In this document: piece by piece, positions 45,601-55,185 of the stretch
Position numbering within the stretch: the first letter of the stretch is position 1
Layout of the letters: every line of letters starts with the position of its first letter
The notes under the pieces: model-generated
Database searches by the model: none
Told to the model about the DNA's origin: nothing
The model's input: the letters and a program-made list of their open reading frames with translations, nothing else
Made by a program: the position numbers and the translations under genes
Assembly: GCF_002157225.2 (NCBI RefSeq)
Contig: NZ_CP020038.1
Span: 2,634,501 to 2,698,500, forward strand
Direction of reading: 5' to 3'
DNA: 64,000 nt
Source of the DNA: Agarilytica rhodophyticola
GTDB taxonomy: Bacteria; Pseudomonadota; Gammaproteobacteria; Pseudomonadales; Cellvibrionaceae

Positions 45601-46344
45601 GACGATGACTTAAGCGAATTTGAATTAGATACCGGGCTCGATCACAGTGATTTAGACGCTGAAGACGATTTATCCAGTGATACCGTAGTTAATAAGGCGC
45701 TTAACGACGATTATATTGAGCAACGATTATCGGCAGAGTCCGATGATGAGATCCTCAATAGTTCTCTGTCGTTAGAAAGTGAGGTAGATGACATCGCTAG
45801 TGGCGCCGCAGCTGGCGATAGCCAATCACTAGACAGCTTAGACCTTGAAGCAGACGACGCCGACCTAGATTTGTCTTCTCTGGATGAAGAATTGGATGCG
45901 TTGACTTCCGGAATGGATGAGGGGGCTAGTGGGACTGACGATCTTATGGCTGAGCCAGTAACAGACTTTGATGATTTCGAAGATGATCTGGCGAAAGATG
46001 AAGCCATGGCGGAGACGGTAAAATCTGACCATGCTGGCGACACCAATGTTGCGGACATGGGCGATGACAACATGTTTGATCAAGCTATTAGCGAAGTTCC
46101 TAGCACAGCGTCTTCTGATGTTGAGTTTGAGATCCCAGAAGTTAATCCTGATGACTTAGATGATGATGACTTGGATTTCTTGAGCGATAGTGATGAGGTA
46201 GCGACCAAACTGGATCTTGCCAGAGCGTATATTGATATGGGAGATCAAGAAGGTGCTCGCGATATTATTCGAGAAGTTGTAGGCGAAGGCACAGATCAGC
46301 AGAAAACAGAAGCAGAAAACTTGTTAGCCCGTATTGATAGCTAG
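42673..46344 (+). CDS. fimV: FimV, peptidoglycan-binding inner-membrane hub of type IV pilus and polar functions
   Basis: A 1223-residue protein with a signal peptide, the FimV N-terminal domain (about 25-140), a LysM peptidoglycan-binding domain (YSVQANDTLWEIATQ, about 202-255), a coiled coil (about 345-400), one membrane helix (about 525-550), a TPR-like cytoplasmic segment near 640-670, a very long Asp/Ser/Glu-rich stretch, and the conserved FimV C-terminal domain (about 1177-1223). In Pseudomonas, FimV is needed for twitching, cAMP signalling and polar assembly. AAGGA precedes the ATG at 42673; an in-frame extension to 42598 lacks a signal-peptide start. Confidence 0.95.
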   Translation: MGHRSIILLASVLFTFLASNALALGVGKIKLESSLNQPLQAQIELFEVRDLTPTEIRVSIASREDFDRIGVDKIFFLSDIKFDIDLDDPSGPTINVSSRKVVREPFLNFIVQVQWPSGKLLREYTLLMDLPVYANQDAPPVRQSTTRNTGTSQTAQTPRYQPPAPTKQTSTAPASNDRSSFEDAPPRPSQAPVTPSYTGDSYSVQANDTLWEIATQVRPNRSVSIYQTMIAIQRANPEAFINENINLLKKGQILRIPNADEMASLNQGDAVREVSVQNNVWSGSDGEVDDAQLSGANVYDSGSSDSGNVEGRVKLTSPDDSFDSNEGRSSGGAADSSVDALENELAITLEQLDKSGKENTELRSKVSSLEEQIETMERMLEVSNENLRALELAAKKNAEEVAAQEDDIAAAGVETDNTDGTGEEAPEDTSGGSESIDDLLDTYNSGNETSGDVAGSEGASEGEGVEGAVEDSAAIDGDALDSDSAEAGLDEENTDLAEEATPTPTPTTAAKRVVIPPPPVEKSIVDILLDNILYLVGGIVVLAVGVFFFLKKKSSDEDDFDEFMQDHGGVEATDDALEQEDEFDLDGDLPNFDEGDSDSLAEAGEQEDPESADETEQQTEDVVAEADIYIAYGKYDQAEEMLLKVLTKDPSDQEVRLKLLEVYSAQGDAQSFDPHYAKLMVFASPANIERAEELRNTIPGIAAFDETGFDTSDVQQYAGGLDDSFSADDDNISISDDSVEDDGLEFDGLGIGDSADTSDALVDLDSGSDPINFDAAPEGEELDLDFDLDLPEGDDSETSFDLELDLPDESDENKATEDDLSEPNFELDSGLDLDNELDSELSLDSNNSGLDYDDDVTQIKDYSKPDDGAADADISIEESLDLDTDLGDFSGDDSSELDIDDLSIDLGGDSDVSLSESLESDLASLDADLDLSLDGGDEEQQSSTYSVADGLDMEDTLIRSEPPLSMQEEDLAASSDDDDLSEFELDTGLDHSDLDAEDDLSSDTVVNKALNDDYIEQRLSAESDDEILNSSLSLESEVDDIASGAAAGDSQSLDSLDLEADDADLDLSSLDEELDALTSGMDEGASGTDDLMAEPVTDFDDFEDDLAKDEAMAETVKSDHAGDTNVADMGDDNMFDQAISEVPSTASSDVEFEIPEVNPDDLDDDDLDFLSDSDEVATKLDLARAYIDMGDQEGARDIIREVVGEGTDQQKTEAENLLARIDS

Positions 46345-46368
46345 TTTCTGCATCTTATTTTAGTCACT

Positions 46369-46401
46369 AAAACCTTGTTCATAGCGAACAAGGTTTTTTT
46401 T
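46369..46401 (+). terminator. intrinsic terminator after fimV
   Basis: AACCTTGTTC (46371-46380) and GAACAAGGTT (46386-46395) form a perfect stem, extended by flanking A/T pairs, with an ATAGC loop; a run of T follows to 46401. It starts about 25 bases after the fimV stop and ends the fimV message. Confidence 0.9.
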
Positions 46402-46412
46402 CGTTTAGAGTT

Positions 46413-47261
46413 ATGTATAGCCGTAATTGTGAAATCAAGCCGGGAATAGAGTTTCCCGATAATATGCAACGTGTTGCCCTCGGGGTTGAATATAACGGTG
46501 CGCCTTTTAACGGTTTTCAAAAGCAAGCCTCGACCGCAAATACAATCCAAGCAGCTCTAGAAGCAGCGCTATCTAAAGTGGCGAATGAGCCTATTTCACT
46601 GGTATGTGCTGGACGTACAGATGCTGGGGTGCATGCTAGTGAGCAAGTCGTACATTTCGATACTTTGGCGCAAAGACCGGCAAAAGCCTGGGTGCAGGGA
46701 GTCAATACGCAGTTGCCTTTTGATATACGCGTGCACTGGTCAAAGCCTGTTAGCCCTGATTTCCATGCGCGCTTCAGCGCGACGGCGCGTACCTATCGTT
46801 ATGTCATCTATGCGGCTGCAACGGCGCCTGCTTGTTTTTATCAATCAACCACCTGGACATCTTATCAACTGGATATAGAGCGTATGCAGGAAGCCGGTCA
46901 ATATCTGTTGGGTGAACATGATTTTTCCTCTTTCCGCGCTGCCTATTGTCAAGCGAGAGTGCCAGTGAGGCATATTTATAATTTGCGTTTTTATCGCAGT
47001 GGTGCTTTTATTATCATGGAAGTTAAAGCCAATGCTTTTTTGCATCATATGGTTAGAAATATCGTGGGTACTATGATGGATATAGGCCGTGGTGCTAGAG
47101 AGCCTGCTTGGGTGGAGGAACTACTTCAGCTAAAAGATCGCAAACGGGCCTCACCTACCGCCAAGCCTTGGGGATTGTATCTCGTCAAGGTTGATTACGA
47201 TGCCCAGTTTGCTTTGCCCCAAACTCCGGCAGGGCCAATTTTTGTTGGGCCTGCCCCCTAA
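46413..47261 (+). CDS. truA: tRNA pseudouridine(38-40) synthase TruA
   Basis: TruA makes pseudouridine at positions 38-40 of the anticodon arm. The catalytic Asp lies in CAGRTDAGVHA (Asp53 counted from the ATG at 46464), and the closing KANAFLHHMVRNIVGTMM motif is present. The frame is open from an ATG at 46413, which would give 282 residues, but homology begins at MQRVALGVEYNG (46464, 265 residues); neither start has a clear ribosome-binding site. Confidence 0.95.
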   Translation: MYSRNCEIKPGIEFPDNMQRVALGVEYNGAPFNGFQKQASTANTIQAALEAALSKVANEPISLVCAGRTDAGVHASEQVVHFDTLAQRPAKAWVQGVNTQLPFDIRVHWSKPVSPDFHARFSATARTYRYVIYAAATAPACFYQSTTWTSYQLDIERMQEAGQYLLGEHDFSSFRAAYCQARVPVRHIYNLRFYRSGAFIIMEVKANAFLHHMVRNIVGTMMDIGRGAREPAWVEELLQLKDRKRASPTAKPWGLYLVKVDYDAQFALPQTPAGPIFVGPAP

Positions 47262-47707
47262 AACTTAACCTCTTCGTTTTAGTGTCTAAAATGTGCTCGG
47301 TTTTTATGTTTTGTGAGTTAATCTGCTAAACACATCTTATCGCCCTTTGACCATTGCTCACAAACAAGTGAAATTCTGTTAATATCTTCAACGTTTGTGG
47401 CGCCCTCACTGGTGCGTTTATCCGGCTTTTTATCGAACGGTTATCCTTTTTTGATTATTGTGTTAATGACGCTTGCTATGATGAATGCTGTTTTCTCTAT
47501 AGCCAGCTGCAGCTGTTTATAATTGGCCGAGATCGAATCAATTGCTTATATTTAGTCGTATTTAACGATTCGGTCACCGGTGTTAAAAGTGAAAATTGAA
47601 CATGGGCAAGCCACTGAGCAACCATCGTCGCTACGAAAGGATCGGTACAAAATCGAAAAAATACTAGATTGCTAAATTAATCGCGTTGAGAGTGAAGTGA
47701 GAAATAA
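47262..47707. other. intergenic region between truA and trpF
   Basis: A weak hairpin CTAAAAC-N11-GTTTTAG lies just after the truA stop. No leader-peptide/attenuator arrangement with tandem Trp codons was seen. The remainder is AT-rich and should hold the promoter for the trpF-to-SPOR run, which I cannot identify. Confidence 0.4.
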
Positions 47708-48337
47708 TTGAGAGTTAAAATATGTGGTATTACTCGTGTTGAAGATGCCCTCGTTGCTGAGCGCAGCGGTGCTGACGCTATCGGTTTGGTGTTTTATCCC
47801 AAAAGTAGCCGTTATTTGTCTGACCTTTCACTTGCGCGAGAAATCGCTTTGTCCGTTGGCCCCTTTGTTACTGTAGTCGGGCTTTTTGTGGATGCTCGCT
47901 CTGATTTTATCGCTAACATTTTAGCCAATGTGCCTATTCATCAAATTCAATTTCATGGCAATGAAAGTGAGCAGGACTGTAAGCAATATCAGCGTCCCTA
48001 TATGAAAGCCTTACGCATGAGTGAGAATCTCGATGTGCTTGCACGTATAAATGCCTACCCCAGTGCCTGCGGAATTTTATTGGATACCTATGTCAAAGAT
48101 ATGCCAGGTGGTACCGGTAAGAGTTTCGATTGGCAACGAGTGCCCCACGATACACAAAAAGCGATTGTACTGGCGGGTGGGTTAGATGCTGACAATGTTC
48201 AGCAAGCAATAGACTGTGCTAAACCCTACGGGGTGGATATTAGTGGTGGTGTTGAGCAGGCACCTGGAATTAAAGATGCAAATAAAGTGAGTGCATTTGT
48301 TGCGCGCGCAAAAACCGGAGTTTTGAAAGGTGAATGA
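47708..48337 (+). CDS. trpF: phosphoribosylanthranilate isomerase
   Basis: TrpF isomerises phosphoribosylanthranilate in tryptophan synthesis; it is a TIM barrel of 209 residues with the N-terminal [13 protein letters not shown] motif (catalytic Cys) and the late [11 protein letters not shown] and DISGGVE phosphate-binding loops. The start is a TTG at 47708, directly before the conserved RVKICG. It overlaps trpB by eight bases, so the products are made in a coupled way. There are no trpE, trpD or trpC genes in the window. Confidence 0.95.
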   Translation: MRVKICGITRVEDALVAERSGADAIGLVFYPKSSRYLSDLSLAREIALSVGPFVTVVGLFVDARSDFIANILANVPIHQIQFHGNESEQDCKQYQRPYMKALRMSENLDVLARINAYPSACGILLDTYVKDMPGGTGKSFDWQRVPHDTQKAIVLAGGLDADNVQQAIDCAKPYGVDISGGVEQAPGIKDANKVSAFVARAKTGVLKGE

Positions 48338-49541
48338 AAAAATAGATTTTTCGGCGGTTCCTGATGATAAAGGCCATTTTGGTATTTATGGAGGACGCTT
48401 TGTTTCTGAAACGTTAATGCATGCCTTGGATGAATTGAAAGCCATTTATTCTCGAGTGAAGAATAACGCAGACTTCCAAGAAGAGTTTGATAAAGATCTT
48501 GCCCACTACGTTGGCAGACCCTCACCTTTATATTATGCCGAGCGTTGGTCGGAGCAATTAGGCGGCGCAAAGATATATCTTAAACGAGAAGATTTAAATC
48601 ACACCGGCGCGCATAAAGTTAACAACACCATTGGCCAGGCACTATTGGCAAAGTATACCGGCAAGCCTCGTGTTATTGCGGAAACTGGTGCTGGCCAGCA
48701 CGGTGTTGCCAGTGCGACGGTTGCTGCTCGTCTAGGGTTAGAATGTGTAGTTTACATGGGCGCTGAAGACGTCAAGCGTCAGGCCCTGAATGTTTATCGC
48801 ATGAAACTTTTAGGTGCTACCGTGGTTCCTGTGGAGTCAGGTTCAAAAACTCTGAAAGATGCAATGAACGAAGCGATGCGTGACTGGGTAACTAATGTCG
48901 ACAACACGTTTTATATTATCGGTACTGTTGCCGGCCCACATCCTTATCCTCAACTTGTACGTGATTTCCAAAGTGTTATTGGACGAGAGGCCCGTCGTCA
49001 GAGTTTAGAAATGACCGGCAAGTTACCTGATGCTCTAGTGGCCTGTGTCGGTGGCGGTTCTAATGCTATCGGTTTGTTCCATCCATTTCTTGATGATCAA
49101 GACGTGAAGATGTACGGAGTTGAGGCGGGTGGTCTAGGGGTTGAAAGTGGCAAGCACGCAGCGCCGTTAAATGATGGTCGCCCAGGTATTTTACACGGCA
49201 ATCGCACCTACCTAATGGAGGATGAGAACGGCCAAATTATTGAAACCCACTCTGTATCGGCAGGTCTCGATTACCCGGGTGTCGGCCCTGAACACTCTTG
49301 GTTAAAAGATATTGGCCGAGTTGAGTATGTTGCCATTAACGATGATGAAGCTATGGCTGGCTTTAGAACACTTACCCGTGTAGAGGGTATCATGCCTGCC
49401 CTTGAATCAAGCCATGCGATTGCCTACGCCCATAAACTTGCGCCTACTATGAGCAAAGATCAAAGCATTATTGTTAATCTCTCTGGTCGCGGAGATAAAG
49501 ATATTCTTACTGTTGCACAACTGGATGGAATAGAGGTTTAA
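48330..49541 (+). CDS. trpB: tryptophan synthase, beta subunit
   Basis: TrpB is the PLP enzyme that joins indole and serine. The 403-residue protein begins from a GTG inside trpF and shows the [13 protein letters not shown] motif, the PLP Lys in [13 protein letters not shown], the VGGGSNAIG phosphate loop and the GRGDKD C-terminal block. It is followed 11 bases later by trpA, with which it makes the alpha2-beta2 complex that channels indole. Confidence 0.97.
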   Translation: MNEKIDFSAVPDDKGHFGIYGGRFVSETLMHALDELKAIYSRVKNNADFQEEFDKDLAHYVGRPSPLYYAERWSEQLGGAKIYLKREDLNHTGAHKVNNTIGQALLAKYTGKPRVIAETGAGQHGVASATVAARLGLECVVYMGAEDVKRQALNVYRMKLLGATVVPVESGSKTLKDAMNEAMRDWVTNVDNTFYIIGTVAGPHPYPQLVRDFQSVIGREARRQSLEMTGKLPDALVACVGGGSNAIGLFHPFLDDQDVKMYGVEAGGLGVESGKHAAPLNDGRPGILHGNRTYLMEDENGQIIETHSVSAGLDYPGVGPEHSWLKDIGRVEYVAINDDEAMAGFRTLTRVEGIMPALESSHAIAYAHKLAPTMSKDQSIIVNLSGRGDKDILTVAQLDGIEV

Positions 49542-49552
49542 GAGAAAACATC

Positions 49553-50365
49553 GTGAATAGAATAAGCCAGCGTTTATCTGAGTTAAAATCGCAAAATCGT
49601 AAAGCCTTGGTCACTTATATTGTCAACGGTGACCCTCGTCCAGAAGTAAGTTTGCCTGCCATGCATGCACTGGTAGAGGCAGGTGCAGATATTATTGAAT
49701 TGGGGATTCCCTTTTCTGATCCTATGGCAGAAGGTCCAACCATTCAACGTGGCCATGAACGTGCGCTAGCGCATAATACCAGCCTGCGTGATACTTTCGC
49801 TTTGGTGAAAGAATTTCGTACCCGTAACCAGCATACTCCCATTGTGATTATGGGCTATGCTAATCCACTTGAGCGCATGGGCTATGAAGAGTGTGCAAAA
49901 CTTGCCGCTGAAGTAGGTGTGGATGGCATGTTGACGGTGGATCTGCCCGCCGAAGAATCTGCTGAGCTAAACAAGTATTTAGTACAAAATTCGCTGGAAA
50001 ATATTTTCTTGCTGGCGCCGACAACAACAGAAGAACGAATTAAAGATGTCGTGTCATTAGCCGGCGGATTTGTGTACTATGTATCGCTTAAAGGGGTTAC
50101 AGGTGCTGGTCATATCGACGTCGATGCTGTCGAGAAACGCTTGCAGGAAATTAAAAAGTATACGGACTTACCCGTGCTCGCTGGTTTCGGCATTAAAGAT
50201 GCCGATACCGCATCGGCAATTGCCAATGTGGCTGATGGTGTTATAGTCGGCAGCGTTTTGGTGGATGCCATGGGGAAAGATGCCGATCGTAATACGCAAG
50301 AGATTTGCCAGGATCTGAAGAATATCATCGAACCTATGAGAAGTGCTCTCGATGAGCAAAACTAA
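49553..50365 (+). CDS. trpA: tryptophan synthase, alpha subunit
   Basis: TrpA cleaves indole-3-glycerol phosphate to indole, which is channelled to TrpB. The 270-residue TIM barrel starts from a GTG and shows the catalytic Glu in IIELGIPFSDPMAEGP, catalytic Asp in DGMLTVDLPAEE, and the phosphate site GFGIKDADTA. It lies 28 bases before accD. Confidence 0.97.
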   Translation: MNRISQRLSELKSQNRKALVTYIVNGDPRPEVSLPAMHALVEAGADIIELGIPFSDPMAEGPTIQRGHERALAHNTSLRDTFALVKEFRTRNQHTPIVIMGYANPLERMGYEECAKLAAEVGVDGMLTVDLPAEESAELNKYLVQNSLENIFLLAPTTTEERIKDVVSLAGGFVYYVSLKGVTGAGHIDVDAVEKRLQEIKKYTDLPVLAGFGIKDADTASAIANVADGVIVGSVLVDAMGKDADRNTQEICQDLKNIIEPMRSALDEQN

Positions 50366-50393
50366 AAAAATTAACATATTAAGAAGTTAGTCA

Positions 50394-51272
50394 ATGAGCT
50401 GGTTAGATAAAATTGTTCCCAAAGTCGTGCGTTCAGAAAATGCGCGCGGTGCTAGCAAGGTTCCCGAGGGTGTATGGAAAAAATGCCCAAAGTGTGGGGC
50501 GATGTTATACCGTCCCGAATTAGAAAAAAACTTGGATGTATGTCCCAAATGTGATCATCATATGCGTGTTAGCGCTCGTCGTAGGCTCGATATTTTCCTT
50601 GATAAAGAAGGACGAGAAGAGCTGGCAAGCGATGTTGTTCCAGTGGATCGGCTTAAGTTTAAAGACGTTAAAAAATATAAAGATAGACTTTCTTCTGCAC
50701 AAAAAACAACCGGCGAAAAAGACGCTTTGGTTGCCATGAAAGGTACCTTAAAGGGGATGCCTGTAGTGGCCAGTGCATTTGAGTTTGCTTTTCATGGCGG
50801 GTCTATGGGCTATGTTGTAGGCGAGCGTTTTACCCGTGCTGCGCAATTGGCCTTAGAAGAACGCAGTCCTTATATTTGTTTTTCTGCCACTGGCGGTGCC
50901 AGAATGCAGGAGGCGCTTATATCTTTAATGCAGATGGCTAAGACCAGCGCTGTTATTGAGCGTTTGAAGCAAGAAGGTATTCCTTTTATTTCCGTCATGA
51001 CAGACCCTGTCTACGGTGGCGTTTCAGCAAGTCTAGCTCTGTTGGGGGATATCAATGCTGCTGAGCCTGGCGCGAGAGCCGGTTTTGCAGGCCCTAACAT
51101 TATCGAGCAGACAATTCGTCAAAAGCTTCCAAAGGGCTTCCAGCGAAGTGAGTTTTTGCTTGAGCATGGTGCTATCGATTTAATTATACCTCGCACTCAA
51201 ATGCGTGATCGTCTGGCCTCGATCGTTGCTAAATTAACACATCAACAGCAACCCATTTTAGAAATTACCTAA
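50394..51272 (+). CDS. accD: acetyl-CoA carboxylase carboxyltransferase, beta subunit
   Basis: AccD joins AccA to transfer carboxyl groups from biotin to acetyl-CoA, the first step of fatty acid synthesis. The 292-residue subunit has the N-terminal zinc finger, with Cys31, Cys34, Cys50 and Cys53 (CPKCGAMLY and VCPKCDHH), and the crotonase-like core with the [10 protein letters not shown] and PVYGGVSAS blocks. It sits 28 bases after trpA and ten bases before folC. Confidence 0.97.
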   Translation: MSWLDKIVPKVVRSENARGASKVPEGVWKKCPKCGAMLYRPELEKNLDVCPKCDHHMRVSARRRLDIFLDKEGREELASDVVPVDRLKFKDVKKYKDRLSSAQKTTGEKDALVAMKGTLKGMPVVASAFEFAFHGGSMGYVVGERFTRAAQLALEERSPYICFSATGGARMQEALISLMQMAKTSAVIERLKQEGIPFISVMTDPVYGGVSASLALLGDINAAEPGARAGFAGPNIIEQTIRQKLPKGFQRSEFLLEHGAIDLIIPRTQMRDRLASIVAKLTHQQQPILEIT

Positions 51273-51282
51273 CGGCATTATC

Positions 51283-52584
51283 TTGTCGCAAGCTCGATTT
51301 TCTACGCTCACTGATTGGCTCACTTGGATGGAGACTCTCCATCCAAGTGAAATCGACCTTGGCTTGTCGCGTATTCGGCAGGTAGCTCAGAGGTTGGGTA
51401 TCAGTAAAACCCGGGCCAAAGTCATTACTGTTGCAGGAACCAATGGCAAGGGCTCCTGTATTGCTACGTTAGAAAAAATCCTAACGGATAATCACAATCG
51501 TGTTGGCAGCTATACTTCGCCTCATATTACTCGCTATAACGAACGTATCCGACTTGATCGATGTGAAATCGATGACCAAACCTTATGCGATACTTTTACG
51601 TTGATTGATCAAGCAAGAGCTGAGATAAGTCTGACCTACTTTGAATTTGGTACCTTAGCTGCCCTTTATATTTTTGCTCATAATGAACTTGATTATTGGC
51701 TGTTAGAAATAGGTTTAGGAGGACGACTTGATGCGGTTAACATCATTGACCCTGATGTGGCTGTCATCACTTCAATAGACTTAGATCATGAAGCATGGTT
51801 GGGAGATACCAGGGAGAAAATTGCAGTAGAAAAACTTGGTATATTAAGGTCACACGTTGCTTGTGTGTGTGCAGAGCCCAAGCCTACTGAAAATATGGAA
51901 GCAATTTTTACCTCGATGGAGGTTAAGCCCGCTAATATCAACCATGCATTTTCAGCTATGGATGAAAATAATGGCCAAGACGTAAGGTTTACCTTCACTA
52001 ATTCAATGCATAAAGTGCAAAGTATTTGCGTGCAACGACCCTCGTTGCCTGTTAATAGTGTTGCCGCTGCGCTGCAGGTGTTATGCCTCTTAAATGTTTT
52101 ACCGGATGAAGAAGGGCTTACACAAAGTTTATCGCAACTTAGCTTATTCGGCCGTTTTGAAACCATCACCTTTAAATCTTGTCAGCTTGTGATGGATGTG
52201 GCACACAACCCGGCAGCTGCTCGTTTGTTAGTTGATAATCTTACGCGTGTTAACCAAAGGCCCTCAATTGCTGTTGTTGGCATGATGGCAGATAAGAATA
52301 TTGCCCAAACCTTGAGCCCACTGTGTCCAATGATTGATAACTGGATTACCTGTGAATTTAAAGATATGCCGCGTTCGGCTAAAAGTAATATGCTAGCTGA
52401 TACACTAATTGCACTTGGTATTGATAATAAAAATGTGGTGCAATGTAGTGATGTTGACGATGCAATGATCCACGCATTACAAAAAACACAGACGGGTGAT
52501 CAAAAACCACTTATTGTTGTATTTGGATCTTTTATAACAGTATCACTGGCCCATGATTTTCTAGAAAATAGTAAAATCGAATAA
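51283..52584 (+). CDS. folC: dihydrofolate synthase / folylpolyglutamate synthase
   Basis: FolC adds glutamate to dihydropteroate and to tetrahydrofolates. The 433-residue Mur-ligase-like enzyme has the P-loop VAGTNGKGSC, the SYTSPHITRYNERI substrate loop and the DVAHNPAA motif near the C-terminal domain. It starts from a TTG, ten bases after the accD stop. A short T-containing repeat (ACTGAATAGGTTCCACTAAA) fills the 37 bases to the next gene. Confidence 0.95.
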   Translation: MSQARFSTLTDWLTWMETLHPSEIDLGLSRIRQVAQRLGISKTRAKVITVAGTNGKGSCIATLEKILTDNHNRVGSYTSPHITRYNERIRLDRCEIDDQTLCDTFTLIDQARAEISLTYFEFGTLAALYIFAHNELDYWLLEIGLGGRLDAVNIIDPDVAVITSIDLDHEAWLGDTREKIAVEKLGILRSHVACVCAEPKPTENMEAIFTSMEVKPANINHAFSAMDENNGQDVRFTFTNSMHKVQSICVQRPSLPVNSVAAALQVLCLLNVLPDEEGLTQSLSQLSLFGRFETITFKSCQLVMDVAHNPAAARLLVDNLTRVNQRPSIAVVGMMADKNIAQTLSPLCPMIDNWITCEFKDMPRSAKSNMLADTLIALGIDNKNVVQCSDVDDAMIHALQKTQTGDQKPLIVVFGSFITVSLAHDFLENSKIE

Positions 52585-52621
52585 GTTCTACTGAATAGGT
52601 TCCACTAAATAGGCTCTACTA

Positions 52622-53248
52622 ATGGATGACGGATTAAAACAGCGTTTAGTTGGCGCGTTTGTACTACTGGCATTGGCAGTTATTTTTGTCCCAGTATTTT
52701 TTGATCGTGAGCGCATTGAACCCGTCAGCAAGATAACCGTAATTCCACCAGCACCACAGATTGACCCGTTAAGTGTGGAAAAAGCTGAGCCCCCTAAGGT
52801 GAACTCGACCGCAAAAGATGCTGCTGAAATGTATCTGCCTGATGAAAATGAGCTACAGGATTCCGACGTCGAGCTTTCTTCTACTGCCGAAACTGCTGCT
52901 ACAAAACCGAGCCCCAAGCCGACAGTCCTTGCCAAACCCACAAGTACACCAAAACCTGATGCTAAAAAACTCAGCTCGACGTCGCAATATCTAGATGCGC
53001 AAGGGGTGCCCAAGGGGTGGGTATTACAAGTTGCTAGTTTTATCGATCAAGAAAAAGCAATTGCACGACGCGACCAGTTGATTAAACAAGGCTATGCCGC
53101 TTATACGGAGAATGTTAAAACGAGTAAAGGGGCGAGGACACGTCTTTATGTTGGCCCCAAGTTTGAAAAAAACACCTTACTTAGGCAGAAAAAAGAAATA
53201 GATAAAAAACTGGGCGTAAATTCGATTGTGTTAAAATTTAAGCCTTAA
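52622..53248 (+). CDS. SPOR-domain (DedD-like) cell-division protein
   Basis: A 208-residue protein with one N-terminal membrane helix (LKQRLVGAFVLLALAVIFVPVFF, about 4-26), a Pro/Thr/Lys-rich linker and a C-terminal SPOR domain (about 130-208), which binds denuded peptidoglycan at the division septum. The order folC-SPOR-cvpA-purF is the usual one; here two genes on other strands or families are inserted before cvpA. It converges with the response-regulator gene. Confidence 0.9.
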   Translation: MDDGLKQRLVGAFVLLALAVIFVPVFFDRERIEPVSKITVIPPAPQIDPLSVEKAEPPKVNSTAKDAAEMYLPDENELQDSDVELSSTAETAATKPSPKPTVLAKPTSTPKPDAKKLSSTSQYLDAQGVPKGWVLQVASFIDQEKAIARRDQLIKQGYAAYTENVKTSKGARTRLYVGPKFEKNTLLRQKKEIDKKLGVNSIVLKFKP

Positions 53249-53272
53249 CACTTCAATATACAGCTTGTTCAA

Positions 53273-54922
53273 TTAAGCTTTCGACTGCGCAAGTTTTTGG
53301 TAACGCTTGATAAGATAATCGTAGCGCTGTTTATAGGGTGACCCCTCTGGTATTTCCCCTATACGTTGAAAACTGCTGCCAATTAGAGATAGTTCTTTGG
53401 AGTTCAGTGGCACATCATTACTTTTGCTAATAGAAGATTGTATTAGATTTAAATTGAGTCCAATGTGATTAGGCAATTCGTCTAGCACTTGCTGAAATGA
53501 TGCTACTGCTTTATCAAATTGATTCTTCTTATGAAAGTTGATGCCTTGTTTATTTAGTTTTGCAGCGTAGGCAATGCCTTCTTTAGTGATTGGTTCACGC
53601 AGCAGCTTATCTATATTAATCGCAAGCCTGGGGTTATTATTGCGCTGGGCTAGCTCCTGCAATAAGCGCTCGCCTTCGTCATATCTACCCCGTTCCATAA
53701 GAGCTTTAGCGCAGTTGATGGAAAGTTGTGCTGAGGTGTTATCAACAACGCTGAATTTAATATTTTCAAATGCTTGCAATGCAGCTTCATCAGCTTGTTC
53801 GGCTTGTTGTTGCTTACCTGTAAATCTATGCAGGTCTGCCTCAATCAACAATCGACGAACCTTAGCGATGAGTTGTTTACCATATTTTTTTTCTAGCTGA
53901 CGCAGGGTGTCAAATGCTTCACTAATCATTGCTTGAGGGTCGCTTGCTTTGGGTAAGGTAATACTCAGTGCATGCGCAAGATTAGTGTAATCTTCAGGCA
54001 TTTCTTGGCACGAGTTCTTGCTGTATTTAACAGCGGCGCGATAGGCGTGAGCTGCCACATTGTTATCTCCTGTATGCAGACATACGCGGCCCATTTCTCT
54101 TTGTCTTGGGGCGGATATAGGAGAAATTTTTATTGCCGTGGCTAAGGCTTCTTGCGCTTGGCCATATTTTTTGTTGGCCTCGTATACCTGAGCGAGTAAG
54201 TCATAGGCATCAACACAATATTGGTTATCTTCAATAATCTGCAGCAGTAATTGTTTTGCTTGATCATACTTTTCTAATCCAATATACGATTTGGCTTGGC
54301 CTAATTGTTTCCAAAGGGCGACTTTATTGGTGGGTGCATGGCTGTAGATCTTTAATGCTTGTTCAAATAAGCCCTGCTGACAAAGTAACTCACCCAGCAT
54401 TTTATTAACATCATTATGATGTTTACTATCCTTTTCTAGAAGTTTACGGCAGGCTTTGACCGCACTATTGAGCTGGCGTTGGTCGAGTGCTTCTTTCACT
54501 TCTATTAGCGCTTCGTTCTTCAGTAATATTGCGTCTAGACGCGGTCGCAAACTTTCCTTTTGAATAGGCTTATGTAGGTAATCGTCTGGTTGAAATTGCA
54601 GTGCATGGATAACGTGTTGTACCGCTGATTCTGCGGTAATCATAATATAAATCGAGGTGTTTTTAAGAAGGCTTTGATAGCGTAATTCTTCTAATAGTTG
54701 CTGTCCGTTTTTACCGTTACCAAGATTATAATCTGCAAGCACTATGTCATAGTGGTGGCGCTCGCTTAATTCTATGGCTTCATCGCCATGTCCAGCAGTA
54801 TCGACATCGTTACAACCGAAATCCACCAAAATACGTTTTAGGGAAGTACGAACATCCGGGTTGTCATCGACAATAAGACAACGCTTTTGACTGTAGGTTT
54901 TGATGATGTCTATTTGTTTCAT
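53273..54922 (-). CDS. response regulator with REC domain and TPR repeats
   Basis: A 549-residue cytosolic protein: an N-terminal receiver domain (about 12-135; acidic pocket DDNPD, phosphoacceptor Asp64 in YDIVLADYNLG, conserved Lys in LHKPI near 118) followed by about ten tetratricopeptide repeats (155-540). There is no DNA-binding or enzyme output domain, so the signal is probably passed by protein-protein contact. No partner kinase is nearby. It interrupts the cluster of SPOR, cvpA and purF genes. Confidence 0.9.
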   Translation of the reverse strand: MKQIDIIKTYSQKRCLIVDDNPDVRTSLKRILVDFGCNDVDTAGHGDEAIELSERHHYDIVLADYNLGNGKNGQQLLEELRYQSLLKNTSIYIMITAESAVQHVIHALQFQPDDYLHKPIQKESLRPRLDAILLKNEALIEVKEALDQRQLNSAVKACRKLLEKDSKHHNDVNKMLGELLCQQGLFEQALKIYSHAPTNKVALWKQLGQAKSYIGLEKYDQAKQLLLQIIEDNQYCVDAYDLLAQVYEANKKYGQAQEALATAIKISPISAPRQREMGRVCLHTGDNNVAAHAYRAAVKYSKNSCQEMPEDYTNLAHALSITLPKASDPQAMISEAFDTLRQLEKKYGKQLIAKVRRLLIEADLHRFTGKQQQAEQADEAALQAFENIKFSVVDNTSAQLSINCAKALMERGRYDEGERLLQELAQRNNNPRLAINIDKLLREPITKEGIAYAAKLNKQGINFHKKNQFDKAVASFQQVLDELPNHIGLNLNLIQSSISKSNDVPLNSKELSLIGSSFQRIGEIPEGSPYKQRYDYLIKRYQKLAQSKA

Positions 54923-55185
54923 AAAAACATCAATAAAATGAATGGCCCTTTAGTGTTAACAGACCCTAAATATGGTCTATATTATCGAAGCCATAAGTGC
55001 TGGCCACATTAATAATAAGTGTAGTCTAGAAAGTTAGGGCCTGGTAATACTAATAAAATCACGTGCTCGACTCTTTGGCTGACAGGGATAATTAAATTAG
55101 TATTAATGGGGCCTTGGTTTTACTTATAATGCTAGACACTTCAATCGACCCCTCCATCCTTAGCGAAACTACAAATGGGTAAAGT

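Noticed and set aside
43566-46083. Several long Ser/Pro-rich minus-strand frames in fimV
   Set aside because: They are antisense to the Asp/Glu/Ser-rich codons of FimV, which leave few stop codons on the opposite strand.
47262-47707. trp attenuator or leader peptide
   Set aside because: No short frame with tandem Trp codons followed by competing hairpins and a T-tract could be found upstream of trpF.
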